Positions 11,890 to 22,735 of a stretch of DNA of 64,000 nt are shown here, in pieces; position 1 is the first letter of the stretch, and each line of letters starts with the position of its first letter. This DNA is from Chrysemys picta bellii (Eukaryota > Chordata > Testudines > Emydidae). The notes below the pieces were generated by a model. That model saw only the letters and a list, made by a program, of their open reading frames with translations. It did no database searches and was not told the DNA's origin. The DNA is taken from the NCBI RefSeq assembly GCF_011386835.1, contig NC_088791.1, positions 126,146,943 to 126,210,942 of the forward strand. The letters are read 5' to 3'. Position numbers and translations under genes: made by a program.

Positions 11890-12190
11890 GGGGGGGGGGG
11901 AGAGAATTGGCTTGTTTCAAACCAAATATCAATTGTTTGGGGGTTTTTTTGTTTGTTTTTGTTTTTCTTGCCAAAATGAAAAACAAATTTCATTCAGGTC
12001 GACTCATCAATACTTTCTATATGAAATATTGACTCGTTTCAAAACAAAATGTCAAAAGAACTCTTGACAATGCTGAAAATGAAATGTTTCAATGTTTTTA
12101 GGGGGAAAAGCCTGGAAAAAATCAAATTTGCAAATAATTTTGTTGCCCTGAGAGGTGAATTTTTTTGGAAAATTTACTATTTGTACAAAA
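11890..12190. repeat. AT-rich foldback-like repeat
   Basis: The stretch is dominated by short inverted motifs (GTTTCAAA, GAAAATG, TTTCATT). It resembles the other AT-rich foldbacks at 21170, 21940, 31170 and 35505, but its ends are not clear. Confidence 0.4.
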
Positions 12191-12494
12191 GAACAAAAGT
12201 TTCTGGGGGAACTGAATTACCAATACAGGAACAAATGGTCCTTCAGCAACAAACCTACAATGCCACTGTCCCCACAGCACTGATCACTGTCATTGAATTT
12301 CTGAACTCTACCCCTCTAGGGGCCACCGTGACAGCAAACCTGCAACCCATTTTAAAATCCCTCTCTTCCTACTAGCCCATTTTCATGAGCATATAGGTGT
12401 GGCTCCAGGTAAAGCTACTGGTAAACCTCATGCTGCTGCCTGGTCCAAAAACTTAGTCCCAGATTTCCTTGGCCTGTGGGGGAGGAGGGATGGA

Positions 12495-12938
12495 GCAGTT
12501 GAAGAGTAGCTATGGAATTCCTGCAGGAACAAAGATGCTTGTTGGGACACTGCAGAGGAGATGCAGAAGTTGGGTATGACAAAGAAGAGTTTCAATGTCA
12601 GGCAAAGGGGAAGGAAGTAGGAACTGTGGCAGGGCTATACAAAAGGCAGACAAGGACAACAAAAAAATCTGGTGCTGCCTTCCAGACCTGCTACTACTAT
12701 GCACAGGTAGATGCCATACTGAATAGGGACCCACCATCAACCCACAAGTGATAGTGGACACCTCCTGACATCCAGAGGAAAGCACCCCAGAAGTCACAGA
12801 CTCATAGACTCTAAGGTCAGAAGGGACCATAGAACTGTTCAGCAATGAAGAGGAAGGGGTACCTGGAGGATGCAGAGCTCTTCAAGATGCAGCTGAACAC
12901 AGAGAACTCACTGAGGAAGGGGACAGGGACTCAAGTAG
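12495..12938 (+). pseudogene. Myb/SANT-like protein of a PIF/Harbinger transposon, N-terminal exon relic
   Basis: The frame beginning at 12512 contains a segment that reads FQCQAKGKEVGTVAGLYKRQ, then SGAAFQTCYYYAQVDAILNRDP. I recognise this as the C-terminal part of the Myb/SANT-like DNA-binding domain that accompanies Harbinger transposase in vertebrates, where the family pattern is an SGAA...T...FY.ELDAILGGDP stretch. It stops at 12749. A CR1 scrap (12797-12842) follows, and then an acidic stretch with 'ELFSNEEE'-like reading to about 12935, where CAAG/GTAGGT could be a splice donor. In active elements this protein helps bring the transposase to the element ends. The copy is frame-broken. 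The matching C-terminal part lies at 14770-15190 on the same strand. Confidence 0.7.
12797..12842 (-). mobile_element. CR1 3' tip fragment
   Basis: The sequence CATAGACTCTAAGGTCAGAAGGGACC is the reverse complement of a CR1 3' terminus with its TATGAGTCTATGA tail. It is very short and sits within the Myb-like relic. Confidence 0.7.
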
Positions 12939-13078
12939 GTGTAATTTATTCCTCCATTAATGCACACTTTTTTTCTCCACAGCCCCCAAAACTTCACCCC
13001 TTTCTCATCTCCCTGTCAAAATGGTGGTGGTCAACCGCAAGCAGGCAGGGAACAAACAAATTTTGTTTAATGTAGCCC

Positions 13079-13499
13079 CAGGGTGGCCAACCTGAGCCTG
13101 AGAAGGAGCCAGGATTTACCAATGTACATTGCCAAAGAGCCACAGTAATACATCAGCAGTCCCCTGGAAGCTCCCCCCGCTCCCAGTGCCTCCCACCCAC
13201 CGGCAACCCCGCTAATCAGTGCCTTCCCCTCCCTCCTTCCCCGCACCTCCCGATCAGCTGTTTTGTGACATGCAGGAGGCTCTGGGGGGAAAAGCGAGGG
13301 CACAACAGGGTCAGGGGAGGGCGTGGGAAGGGGTGGAGTAGGAAGCAGGGCTTGTGGCAGAGCCAGGGGTTGAGTAGTGAGCATATTGGAAAGTTGGCAC
13401 CTGTAGCTTCAGCCCTGGAGTCAGTGCCTATACAAGAAGCCACATATTAACTTCTGAAGAGCCGCATGTGGTTCCGGAGGCACAGGTTGGCCACCCCTG
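13079..13499. mobile_element. hAT-like element with GC-rich interior
   Basis: The ends CAGGGTGGCCAACCTG and CAGGTTGGCCACCCCTG are inverted repeats. The flanks AATGTAGC and ATTGTAGC close to the ends look like a diverged 8-bp duplication, though the exact borders are uncertain by a few bases. The interior is GC-rich and non-coding. It interrupts the Harbinger element, probably in the intron of the Myb-like gene. Confidence 0.75.
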
Positions 13500-13574
13500 A
13501 ATTGTAGCCAGTTTATTTTAAACTAAACTAAATTATTTTAAGCTAAACTATCTGTTCGACCTTATATTTAGCTG

Positions 13575-13692
13575 TGACACTGAGTACCTTTCCCAGACGT
13601 GAGGAAGAGCTCTGTGTTGCTTGAAAGCTTGTCTCTCTCATCAACAGATGTTGGCCCAATTAAAGATATTACCTCACCCACCTTGTCTCAGT
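13575..13692 (+). repeat. Interspersed repeat of unclear class
   Basis: The motif set GAAGAGCTCTGTGTTGCTTGAAAGCTTGTCTCTCTCA, then AATTAAAGATATTACCTCACCCACCTTGTCTC, is one I recognise as widespread in turtle and crocodile genomes. I cannot name its class. It has no coding capacity here. Confidence 0.6.
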
Positions 13693-14769
13693 TTATTTTA
13701 AAAGCACCAGGCAAAATTCAACAAAAAGAAAACTGGAAGCAACTAAAAAAACATTCCCAAATAGATATTTTAGCAAAAGCTTTTGAGGATTTAAATGTAT
13801 AAATTTTACAGGCAGGAAAAAAAAATTCAATAAAATAAAAACAACAATGCAAATATAATTCAATGCATTCAAAACACACACAAAATACATGCAAATCAAT
13901 ACCTGAGCAATCAAATTGAATACATAAAAAAATGATTGGAAGTAATCCAGGGACTAGGCATTCAGAATACATGGTATTGCAGAAATAGCATTGTAAAAGT
14001 TATTTGATACAGGTATTCTAGTGAAAACACACCATATTTTGGTTTTCCAGTCCAAGAGCAAAACAAATTACTTGCATTTTGTCCTTTTGATTCAGAAAAG
14101 AGGTAAAAACAGCATGTTGCTGGCTCAGGGAGCTTGGCTTGGCCAGACTTACACAACTAGCTAGAAAACACAATGCTTTCCACTTTAGGAGCTTCTAGTT
14201 TAATGTGGCTTGGACATCTTTTTGTCTCCTGGCACAATTTCACTGAAACTTTCAAACAAACAGTGTTTGATCTTTGCCTGAATGTTTCTAGGAAAAGCAG
14301 CCTTGTTTCTCCCGCCCCAGTACACCTTCCTATGCCATTGCAATGAATTCTGGGGAACCATTGCTGTGAAAGGGGTGGGTAGCATGCAGAACCAAGCAGC
14401 CACAGATTGTCTTGAGCAGTTGCCTTCTCTGGCCCTTTGGTACCCTCCAGAGTGATATCTGCCAGGATCACTATGGCCTGTAATAATTTTAGCAGTGTTT
14501 ACTACACTATCCCTACAGTTCTCCTATACCCAGCCCTAGACCCCTCATGGTCAGAAGTTTTGAAAAGTACCTGCATATACTCACTACGCTGTGTGCCACT
14601 GCATGGTCTGGAAACAAATAGTACTGATTGTGATCCTGTTTATACTTTTATGCAGCTCTGTAGGGAAAAAATTAGGTAGTTGTGACACTTATCTTTTGAT
14701 GTCTCCTAACCCTTAAACAACCAGACAGACATTGTTAGATTTATCAGTGACCTTGAAAGGCCATCCCTT

Positions 14770-15190
14770 CCACACCTGCCAAAAGACTGACTGAGATAAA
14801 GAAGAAAAAGCAATGTATGAGGGAGAATGTGTTCACAGAGCTACTCACGACTTCTGAGTCCAGAGCCCATGAGACCAGGGAAGAAAGGGAATGGATGCTG
14901 GAGGAAAGGCACAAGGACCAAAAGGTGTCTCAGAGGTAAACCGACACATGGAGCTCTTCAGACAACATGCTGAGCTGCCTCAGAGTATTATGGAGAAAAG
15001 CATCCAAAGACCTACACCCCAACAGCCACTATAATGCGTGGACAATACCTTCTTCCCAGGGCTGGAGCCATATCTCACCAATGCCCTGACTCCCCTCAAG
15101 GTGCCAGCATTCCCTGCAACAATAACCCTTCCACTCAACGCCACTGGACAAAGAGACCTGCCATGACTATACGAACACTAATTTGTGATG
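14770..15190 (+). pseudogene. Myb-like protein of PIF/Harbinger transposon, C-terminal exon relic
   Basis: Reading on the + strand gives a basic stretch KKKKQ, then RENVFTELLTTSESRAHETR, then EEREWMLEERHKDQKVSQR, which fits the basic and glutamate-rich C-terminal part of Harbinger-associated Myb-like proteins. Further on, with shifts of frame, segments such as HMELFRQHAELPQSIMEK and 'LTPLKVPAFPATITLPLNAT' fit the distal proline-rich region. Stops and shifts break it. It faces the transposase relic at 15350-16500, giving the convergent layout known for vertebrate Harbinger elements. Confidence 0.65.
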
Positions 15191-15349
15191 CAGCCCAGAG
15201 CAGCCAGCATCTTGCACTCTATTTTTTTGTCAGATTGTTCAAACTCTGTAGATAATCTTTCCACTTCTTTAATTCACCATGTTAATGTTTTCTCCTTAGT
15301 CTTCTAAATATTATGCAATACACAACATACAATATTATGTAATACACAA

Positions 15350-16500
15350 CATACAGGAATATTTGGCTCACAGAGATTTATCCTAGTCATGAAATATCTC
15401 CTTCATTCCTTTAATCTGCCAAATGTAACGCCACAGTCCATCTGCACCTGCTCAAGTAATAGTTAAATGTTTCCTTGGTGCTGTCAGCTAACCTGTATAT
15501 AGATTCATGGGACAGGGAAGCAAAAGGATAAGACTTGGATCCCTGAGAGTAACAACTGGCACAACAAACCCACCAATGCGAATATGCTAGTATGGGGGGG
15601 AAATGTCCCTGCTGGCGTCTTTACAAAACTTCCGTATACATAAAGCAGGGGTAGGCAACCTATGGCACGCGTGCCAAAGGCAGCACACAAGCTGATTTTC
15701 AGTGGCACTCACACTGCCCGGGTCCTGGCCACCAGTCCGGAGGAGCTCTACATTTTAATTTAATTTTAAATGAAGCTTCTTAAACATTTTAAAAACCTTA
15801 TTTACTTTACATACAACAATAGTTTAGTTATATAATATAGACTTATAGAAAGAGACCTTCTAAAACGTTAAAATGTATTACTGACACTCGAAACCTTAAA
15901 TTAGAGTGAATAAATGAAGACATGGCATACCACTTCTGAAAGGTGGACGACCCTTGACCTAAAGCGTCCTGCACCTTTCCTGATCACCCAATGGTAATGT
16001 TAGTGAAATGTCGACAATAATCCACCAATGCTTGCATAAGCAGAAAGGCATACTTTTCCATGATTACGTAATCAGAAGCAAGATGTGTGGGAGGGAGGGA
16101 AAGGGGGTGGAATGATTAGGGATATACACTGCATCTATTGCCCCAAAGCAGCTGGATTCACTGAAATAACTGCTTCTCTATTAATTCCTGCACGTTGCCC
16201 AGAGTCACAATCGTGTGCATCACAACATGCCTAAGGGCCGTGCACACATGGTTGACAACCACCCCTACTATAAATGTACCAATATCAAAGCAATTGCCTG
16301 TAGACCACTAACAATCCAGGGTTGCAAGAGTCCACTAGGTGATTGCCCCCATCTCTCTACTGCCAAGCAGCCTGGGGTGAGCTCACCACACAACCGCAGC
16401 AACATGGCCTTCCGCATCTGAAAGTTCTGTGCAGCCACGACTGGCCATGCCAGGTTTGCATCATACTCTGATCCCACCACACAATACTTGTTTCACGAGC
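15350..16500 (-). pseudogene. PIF/Harbinger transposase relic
   Basis: On the minus strand, with frameshifts, I can read a GAIDAVYIP-like segment (family: GAIDG.HI), a segment close to MEKYAFLLMQALVDYC (family: ...ALVD..), a segment NITIG (family: DI.VGWSG), a part reading VKTPAGTFPPHTSI (family: ...AGTFFP) and a downstream DPSLILLLPCPMNLYTG (family: GDPAYPL..WLM.PY.G). These are in the right order for a DDE transposase of the Harbinger type. The protein would nick and join the element ends. A hAT MITE (15646-15956) splits it, and several frame breaks are present, so it is dead. The region from about 16500 to 16760 is probably the flank of the same element. Confidence 0.7.
15646..15956. mobile_element. 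Short hAT MITE inside the Harbinger transposase
   Basis: It begins CAGGGGTAGGCAACC and ends with a decayed GGTGGACGACCCTTG. The flanks ACATAAAG (15638-15645) and ACCTAAAG (15957-15964) are an 8-bp duplication with one mismatch. It matches the outer parts of the 2520-3727 element, with the GC-rich core missing. Confidence 0.9.
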
Positions 16501-16936
16501 CCAGAACCACCTCTCCACTATGTGGAGCTGATCACTATATGCCTGCAGCAGCTAGCGACTTTCAGTCAGTGTCTGTATCATCCACTCTCCTCAGTGCTCT
16601 TTTTCATTCTTGCATGGCCAGCTGTGGTGATAGGTGTGGCTCCACAAATACAAAAGATTCCATCACCCTGTCTCTAAACAGACGTGGTAGCTGCCCCCAG
16701 ATGTGTTAAGCATCCATGCTTCTGACTGCAAGATGGCAGATATTGAAAACTGGCACAAAGAAGGGCAAATTATAGGATGGAACAGAGGAAACTCAGAATT
16801 TTAGAAAATGGCCAAAAAAATAATAATAGAGAGACGATTATGGATGGAGGTGGAGCAGAGGGACTTCTGGGACCTTCACTCCAAACTCCAGGATTCCCTG
16901 AGAGGACCACTGATTTCCCACAATGTATCACCCCCC

Positions 16937-17205
16937 CAGGAGCAGCGCCAGGGTTTTTGCCGCCCGAGGCGGCAACACTCTTCCTCAGAGCATTCGGCGG
17001 CGGGGGTCCTTCCACTCCATGTCTTCGGGGTGCTTCGGCGGCGGGTCCCGGAGCGAGTGAAGGACCCGCCGCCGAAGCGCCCCAAAGACGTGGAGCGGAA
17101 GGACCCCTGCCGCCAAATTGCCGCCGAGGATGGCAAAATGCCACCCCCCAATTCCCGCCGCCCTTGGCGACCGCCTAGGGTCGCCTAGTGGAAGCGCCGG
17201 CCCTG
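16937..17205. mobile_element. hAT-like MITE with CpG-rich interior
   Basis: It begins CAGGAGCAGCGCCAGGG and ends GGAAGCGCCGGCCCTG. The flanks CACCCCCC (16929-16936) and CACCCCCT (17206-17213) form an 8-bp duplication with one mismatch. The interior contains GCCGCCCGAGGCGGC. The ends resemble those of the elements at 992 and 28616 (CAGGGCCGGC). Confidence 0.8.
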
Positions 17206-17546
17206 CACCCCCTAATTTCCCACAAGGCACTGCACCAAGTGGTGGTGCCAGGGACACTGGGAAGCCAGTACAATGTGGTGCTGTGAGGATCTGCTGCAGT
17301 AGCCAAGGCAGCCATATGTAAAAGCACCTTAGCGAAATAGCAATGTCTGCAGCTGAGTGCTGGGGGAACTGCTACTGGTAAAACTTTCTGGGGTTGACAT
17401 GACCTCAGGCTGAACAGCCTTTTCCTCCTGAAGCAGCCCCTCCCTGGAGGCCATCAGTACTTAATCCCAAAGTCATGGAGGTGCTTGGCCCTCATCTACA
17501 ATACTTTTACCTGTATTACACCCAAGGATAACAGTGTTATAACTGT

Positions 17547-17683
17547 TATTGGAGCTGGAATTACCGCGGCTGCTGGCACCAGACTTGCCCTCCAATGGAT
17601 CCTTGTTAAAGGATTTAAAGTGTACTCATTCCAATTACAGGGCCTCGAAAGAGTCCTGTATTGTTATTTTTCGTCACTACCTC
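17547..17683 (-). rRNA. 18S rRNA fragment (pseudogene), about 137 bp
   Basis: The minus strand contains GTGCCAGCAGCCGCGGTAAT, the universally conserved 530-loop of small-subunit rRNA, and continues on both sides in line with vertebrate 18S (CCTCGAAAGAGTCC on the plus strand reads as GGACTCTTTCGAGG). It covers only about 137 of roughly 1,800-1,900 bases, so it cannot make ribosomes. Identity to 18S breaks sharply at both ends. No target duplication was found. It is either a retrotransposed rRNA scrap or a filler inserted at a repaired break. Confidence 0.92.
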
Positions 17684-17796
17684 TGGGTGCTCTTGAGTCC
17701 ATTATCGTAGAGGAGATAGGAGTTTTAGTAAGAAAATTTCAGCTCCTTCCACATAGGAAATAAAAACGAGTCGGTGGATCCATGGCTACGTTGTAA

Positions 17797-18053
17797 AACT
17801 CTGGGGCCATCACATGGGAAATTATAATAATACCTAGTCTTTCCATAGCTCTTTCCATCAGTAGATCTCAAAGCACTTACAGAGAGCCACATGGTTCTTA
17901 TTTTACAGACGGAGAAACTGAGGCACACAGAGGAGTGACTTCCTCAAGGCCACCCAGCAGAGCAGGCCAATGGCAGGGCCAGGAAAACAACCCAATTTTC
18001 CTGATTCCCAGTCCAGTGCTCTGCCCACTTGACCACACTGCCTCCCCTCCTAA
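17797..18053 (-). mobile_element. MIR-type CORE-SINE
   Basis: The plus strand reads 'ATTTTACAGACGGAGAAACTGAGGCACACAGAG' and then 'CTTCCTCAAGGCCACCCAGCAGAG', the reverse complement of the MIR core. The tRNA-derived end reads 'AGTCCAGTGCTCTGCCCACTTGACCACACTGCC'. The copy is near full length for an ancient element and sits just upstream of the CpG island. Confidence 0.85.
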
Positions 18054-18149
18054 ATTTGTCTCTGGCACTGCCCTGGGCCCTGAATGAAGTGAGCCCAGCC
18101 CGCACTCCTCATTAAAAGCACAGCGATTGTCACAAGCGGGTGGGGACCT

Positions 18150-18810
18150 TACTTGTCCCCCAAACAAGGGAGACCGCTGCGCTCACTCAGGTACGGGAGG
18201 AGGGGGCGCTCAATGGCCCCTCGCCAGCCGCTCCCCAAGCGGAGCACAGGACAGAGCCATGGGAGGGAGAAGGGGCCTGGGCCGGGCTCCCAGTTTTTGC
18301 CTCCAGCTCTCCCTGGGCTGCGCTGGCCGCGGGAAGGCAGCTCCGGGGCAGGACGGGCGGGGTGTGCACGCAGCACTGCGCGCTGCCAGCCTCCTTCCAC
18401 CCCCGCCTGCCCCTCCTCCGCCGCAGGTAGGCACCGCTCCGCCGGGAGCCGCCTGCGGAGCCCACCTTGCTGGTCCCTGGCTGCGCGGGAGCAGGAGCCG
18501 CGGCCGCCCGAGGTGAGTTCAGGGGAGCTCCGGCCCGGGGGGCAGCCGGGCTGCGCGGCGCGAGGAAGGACCCGGCTGGTTGGAATTTCCTCGCAGGGCG
18601 CGAGCGCGCAACAGGTTGCGCTGCCCAGCGCTCGTCCCTGCAGCCCGCCCAGGGGGACCAGCAGCCCCTGTACACTGCGCGGGTTTGCGCCCCCCAACCC
18701 CCCCAGTGAGTTTCCCTGTTCCCCCCCCTCCCCAAACGGCCCGACCGCCCCGCGCTCCCGCGGGATTTGTTTCCTGCTGGCTTCCCATGCTAAGGTAAGG
18801 GCACGGCTCC
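18150..18810 (+). promoter_or_regulatory. CpG island, likely promoter and first exon of the ARHGAP8-like gene
   Basis: CpG density is high across this stretch, with runs such as GCCGCGGCCGCCCGAG and GGGCTGCGCGGCGCGAGG, while flanking DNA is AT-rich and CpG-poor. On the + strand three good donors are seen: GCAG/GTAGGC (exon end 18426), CGAG/GTGAGT (exon end 18512) and TAAG/GTAAGG (exon end 18794). The downstream coding exon at 37699 needs one base from the preceding exon; none of the long open frames in the island that I checked connects in that phase at 18512, so the first exon is probably untranslated. No TATA box was seen, as usual for CpG promoters. Transcription direction and gene assignment are inference. 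Confidence 0.6.
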
Positions 18811-20130
18811 CCCACCTCCCTGCTGCTTGCAGCGTACCAGGAGCGCGTGCGTCGCACAGACTTGTCCTTGGGAGTTGCTCCTGCTGGGCTTGGCTTGTGG
18901 CAGGGCGAAGGAGCTGTTGTTTTGGGCTGCAGGGGTCTTGTACTTTCTGGGATGGTGGAAGAAGAAAAAACCCCTCTCAGCCTTGGCGGAAGTTTTTAGA
19001 GACGGCCCTGTTTTTTAGATTAAACGCCAAATTCCTGCGGCTGGTGTTTTAGCTAGACCGTAGAACAGAGTTACCAATACCTTGGGAATGGAGGTTGTTC
19101 CTAACTCTGGACATGTTTGTTACGCTGAACAAAAAGTTGGGGTTGTTCTTTCAAAAGTTTACAACTGAACACTGACTTAATACAGCTTTGAAACTTTACT
19201 ATGCAGAAGAAAAATGCTGCTTTCCCTTTATTTTTTAGTAGTTTACATTTAACACAGGACTGTACTGAACTTGCCTTTTTTTTTTTCTGTCTGACTGCTG
19301 CTGCCTGATTGCCTACTTCCAGTTCCAGTGTGGTTGACTGGTCACATTTTGTAACTCTGGTGTTCGTAACTCTGAGATTCTGCTGTAGGTCAAAACTCTT
19401 CCCAGCCAAACAAACGAATAGTTCCCAACAGGTGTGCTTGTTATCAGACAATATAACAAACACACATCCCTTGGAAGACAGGAAGCAAAGAATAAGATGC
19501 TTCATTTTAAAAACACTTTTTATTAATATATATTTTAAGCCAAGCACAGTTTAATAATTTCTTATGGCAAATACTTGTTTTAATACTGCCTGTTGAATCC
19601 CAGGCACTCCTGTATAAATACGAAGCAGTATATATTTTTAATAATAGCTACTGCTAGGTTTTTATTATTTTCTCTGATGAGCAGTTAATGTACAGAAATC
19701 ATAATGTTGAACTATGATTAAAGCCCTTTTTCTGCAATTGATACTATGTGAGTGGGCAGCCATGTTACACAGGTTCAGCAGTCTGCCAGGGAACTAATAA
19801 TTACAGGTTCAATGCCTTAGATTTCTTTAACAAAGAAACGTAAGTGGGTAGAGAATCAGAATGTCTTAGCAGAAGTGGAATGGGGGAAATAGTTCTGCAT
19901 TTATTGTAAAACATTCAACCTTCACTGGGGGACATTTGACTTTGAGTTTCATTATAGCAGAGCTCAAAGGCCACCCCATTGCTTTATAAAACTTTATTCC
20001 ATTTTAAATATATTTTATTCAGTTTTCAGAGTTTTTAATTTTTTCACCTATTTTTCTTTCTATATTATGTGACACTGCACATAAAAATGTGCTCAAATTT
20101 TGTAAACGATTTAATAGCTTGCTAAAATCT

Positions 20131-20148
20131 CCCCCCCCCCCCCCCCCC
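20131..20148. repeat. Homopolymer C run (18)
   Basis: Eighteen consecutive C residues are followed by AG. Such tracts form i-motif or, on the other strand, G-quadruplex structure and are prone to length change and assembly error. Confidence 0.95.
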
Positions 20149-20531
20149 AGGATCCCTGCTTAATTCAGAGCACAGTATATCATCATGTAAACAAAGAATG
20201 TATCATAATGTATGTGACCAATGCATATATATGAGTGGGCTAAATTAAGGTTGCAAAGGCAAACCTAATTCTAGCACAACCTAATTTTTGAGTGCTTGAC
20301 TTTGCAACCATAACATTACTTTAATGTAGTTTCTTGTGTGTGGAAATGTATATAACTTACAAATTTAGTGTTATTCAAAAGTGCTTGGCTGGCAAATATG
20401 AAGACTAAAGTCTTTTTAGCCAGAGACAGGAACAGGCTTCTCTCCCTCTGGACATGCCACCTCAAGAATGAGTGGACACTGCAGTTCAGTATCTATCGAT
20501 TAGGCATTTTGGAATATATGTTCAGTTTCGC

Positions 20532-20565
20532 TGACTTGCTGTGTCACCCAGGGCAAGTTGCTTAA
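20532..20565 (+). mobile_element. Scrap of MIR core
   Basis: The motif GACTTGCTGTGTCACCCAGGGCAAGTTGCTT fits the central MIR core. The flanks are too decayed to extend it. Confidence 0.5.
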
Positions 20566-20924
20566 AGGAACGCATGATTTTGGCCCCAAAGTTAGATTTC
20601 ATAAAAGTGGGTCTTAAGTTTACTAAAGAATGGAATGTTTCCAGAACTTTTAAACATTCCAATAGAAAGTTGTCTTTTAAAATAAATAAATAAATATATT
20701 GAGTGATTTCAAACAAAATGTTGTAACACTGAGACACCTGGAAGTGAAACTGACTTTAATGAATTAAAATCAAAACCGACTTCGTTGATTCCCGGACTCC
20801 CGCCCCATTATTTGATGAGGAATACAAAATTGAGAGGTAAAATGGATTTTTTTAAAAAATTTTCAGTTTTAATAATAGAAGTGCTTTAATAGAGGTAAAG
20901 AAATGTACTTGTTCACAATGACAC

Positions 20925-21045
20925 TGATCTTGCAAACACTTAAGCATATGTTTAATTTTAAGCATGTGAGTAGACTCCTTGAAATTAATGGAATGCCTCA
21001 AATTCTTAAAGCTATCCATGTTCTTAAAGTGTTTGCAGGATTGAT
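20925..21045. repeat. Palindromic MITE (CTTAAGCATG family)
   Basis: Left part 'GCAAACACTTAAGCATATG' and right part 'CATGTTCTTAAAGTGTTTGCAGG' are near inverted repeats around a central 'AATTAATGGAATG'. Relatives are at 36488, 46498, 47250 and 53368. Confidence 0.65.
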
Positions 21046-21169
21046 GCTAATATGATTAATTAGTGCCTTCTGTTCTCAATTTTAGAGAATGGTGCAGAGT
21101 CAATTCCACCATTGGTGTAAGCAGTTATTTTCAGTCCAGTTGTACCCATTTACCCCATGGCTGATAGAA

Positions 21170-21345
21170 TTGGTCAAAAACCATTGAAATTCTGATTGGG
21201 GAGTCGGAGGGGGGAAGTCATGAAAATTTCAGAACCTTTTTTCCTTGTTTTTTGACCAGCTATATGGTCGGCTGATATTTGAAATTTGTGTGAAATTTTT
21301 CAACAATTTTGATTTTTGTTATAAAAGGCAAACATTTTTCACAAA
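21170..21345. repeat. AT-rich foldback repeat (GGTCAAAAA type)
   Basis: It starts with ATTGGTCAAAAACC and contains TTTTTTGACCAGCTATATGG, then runs of AAATTTTT and CAACAATTTTG. It resembles the foldback at 31481-31613, whose ends are clearer. Confidence 0.5.
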
Positions 21346-21939
21346 TTTTTGTTTCCATTTTTTTAACCTCCTGAATTGGTTCATGTCTACATGTTCTCCA
21401 TGGAAAGTGACCCTATAAGAAAGAAAACAGAGGCTGGGGACTGAGACTGAAGAGTAACATATGAAAACCCTGACCCAAGCAACCTGAACAGCATTACTTG
21501 ATTCTATGGTAGAACGTAATAAAAAAGACGTTATATTTATAATACAGTTTTTCAGTTGAGTCACATTTATAGGATCGCAAATAAGTCAGTCAGTACTAAA
21601 ATGACTTATTTCCTTTTCCTCCCCCGCCTGCTTTTACACTGCCAGGACGCCTACCTACTTGCTTAGAAGCTCCGTTTACACTATGACTTTCAAGTGTGTT
21701 TGTGTAACTGACATGATTGGCTTAAACATGGTTTGCATCCATATGCAAAAAGGTTAATCCACAGTTTGTAACTGCAGCAGCTGATCACACGGGTCTAGGT
21801 TGCCATATTTCATAACACTGTTATTTTGCTCTGTAGAGGACTGGCACGGGTCTGCTATCTCGCATGGCACTTCTACATTTGGCAGCACTGCCATGCATCC
21901 CTGCCTCTCAGCGGGATTCTCTCACCTCCAGCTGAGCTG

Positions 21940-22155
21940 CCGGAATTTTCAGTAAATATTCGTGGTTTTCATTACATGAAAAAATCCTGATAACTCTTTT
22001 GTCAATTTAAAGAATGTTTTCTGAAAAAAGGCACCATTTTTTGTGTGAAAAATGTTGACAATCTAGACAAGCTTTCATTAAAAAAAATTTGCATTTGAAA
22101 AACAGCGAAACGTTTGTTTGTTTTTTTGTTTGAAAAATTTCTACCAGCTCTAAAA
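21940..22155. repeat. AT-rich foldback repeat (GACCAGCTCT type)
   Basis: The right end TTTGAAAAATTTCTACCAGCTCTAA and the left end near GAATTTTCAGTAAATATTC frame a region of AAAAATG/CATTTTT inverted motifs. Confidence 0.5.
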
Positions 22156-22654
22156 AATACTAATAATAATCCTGGGCCATAGAACTCGTATGAGAAATTA
22201 GTGACTAAAGCAAAATTAAAATGACCAATTTATAAACCTCTCTGGATTGTAGAGCGAGGAGTGGTTGTAAAGGAAATACCGACAAACCCTTAATTTTAGC
22301 AGTGCTGCTGGGCATGCCATGAGGCTATTTTTGAAAAATAAAATTGGTCTAAAAATAGTTATTTCAGCTCTTAATGGGAATAAACTGGTTATGGGACAAA
22401 GGCTAAGATGACAAACTGAATATGTATTGATCACTCTGTGAACAAATGGTGGTGAAGTAAATATGAAAGATTGTGCCTCTGGAGGTCTAGTAATATGCCA
22501 GCATCTGCTGAATGTGCAGAAAATGCCTCTAAAACAATAGATGTAAGTTTGAAGTTGCTTCAACCCCTAAACAACTTTACTTGCAGAGTCAGTGAATATA
22601 CTGTACTTTAAAAGGACCCAAATGTAGAAAAGATTAGAAAGACTAATAAAAGAC

Positions 22655-22735
22655 GCTGACCCTCAGTGGGCGTAAATAGTCATGGCTCCACTGAAGTCTA
22701 TGGAACTATGAGAATTTACACCAGCTAAGGAACAG
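22655..22735. repeat. Short palindromic MITE
   Basis: The halves 'CCTCAGTGGGCGTAAAT' and 'ATTTACACCAGCTAAGG' flank the core 'TCCACTGAAGTCTATGGA'. It belongs with the repeat at 10519-10612. Confidence 0.6.

Larger units (their letters stand above)
18811..20900. other. Intron-like stretch downstream of the CpG island
   Basis: AT-rich DNA with no coding signal that I trust. It includes an 18-base C run at 20131-20148 and a possible scrap of MIR core ('ACTTGCTGTGTCACCCAGGGCAAGTTGCTT') near 20532-20565. Confidence 0.5.

Noticed and set aside
18153..19052. 299-codon open frame across the CpG island (+)
   Set aside because: It runs through strong splice donors, is proline-, serine- and arginine-rich as expected for high GC, and overlaps long frames on the other strand. 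No domain can be read.
19101..19547. 148-codon open frame on the minus strand
   Set aside because: No recognisable domain, lysine- and cysteine-rich from AT-rich DNA, and no splice or promoter context.
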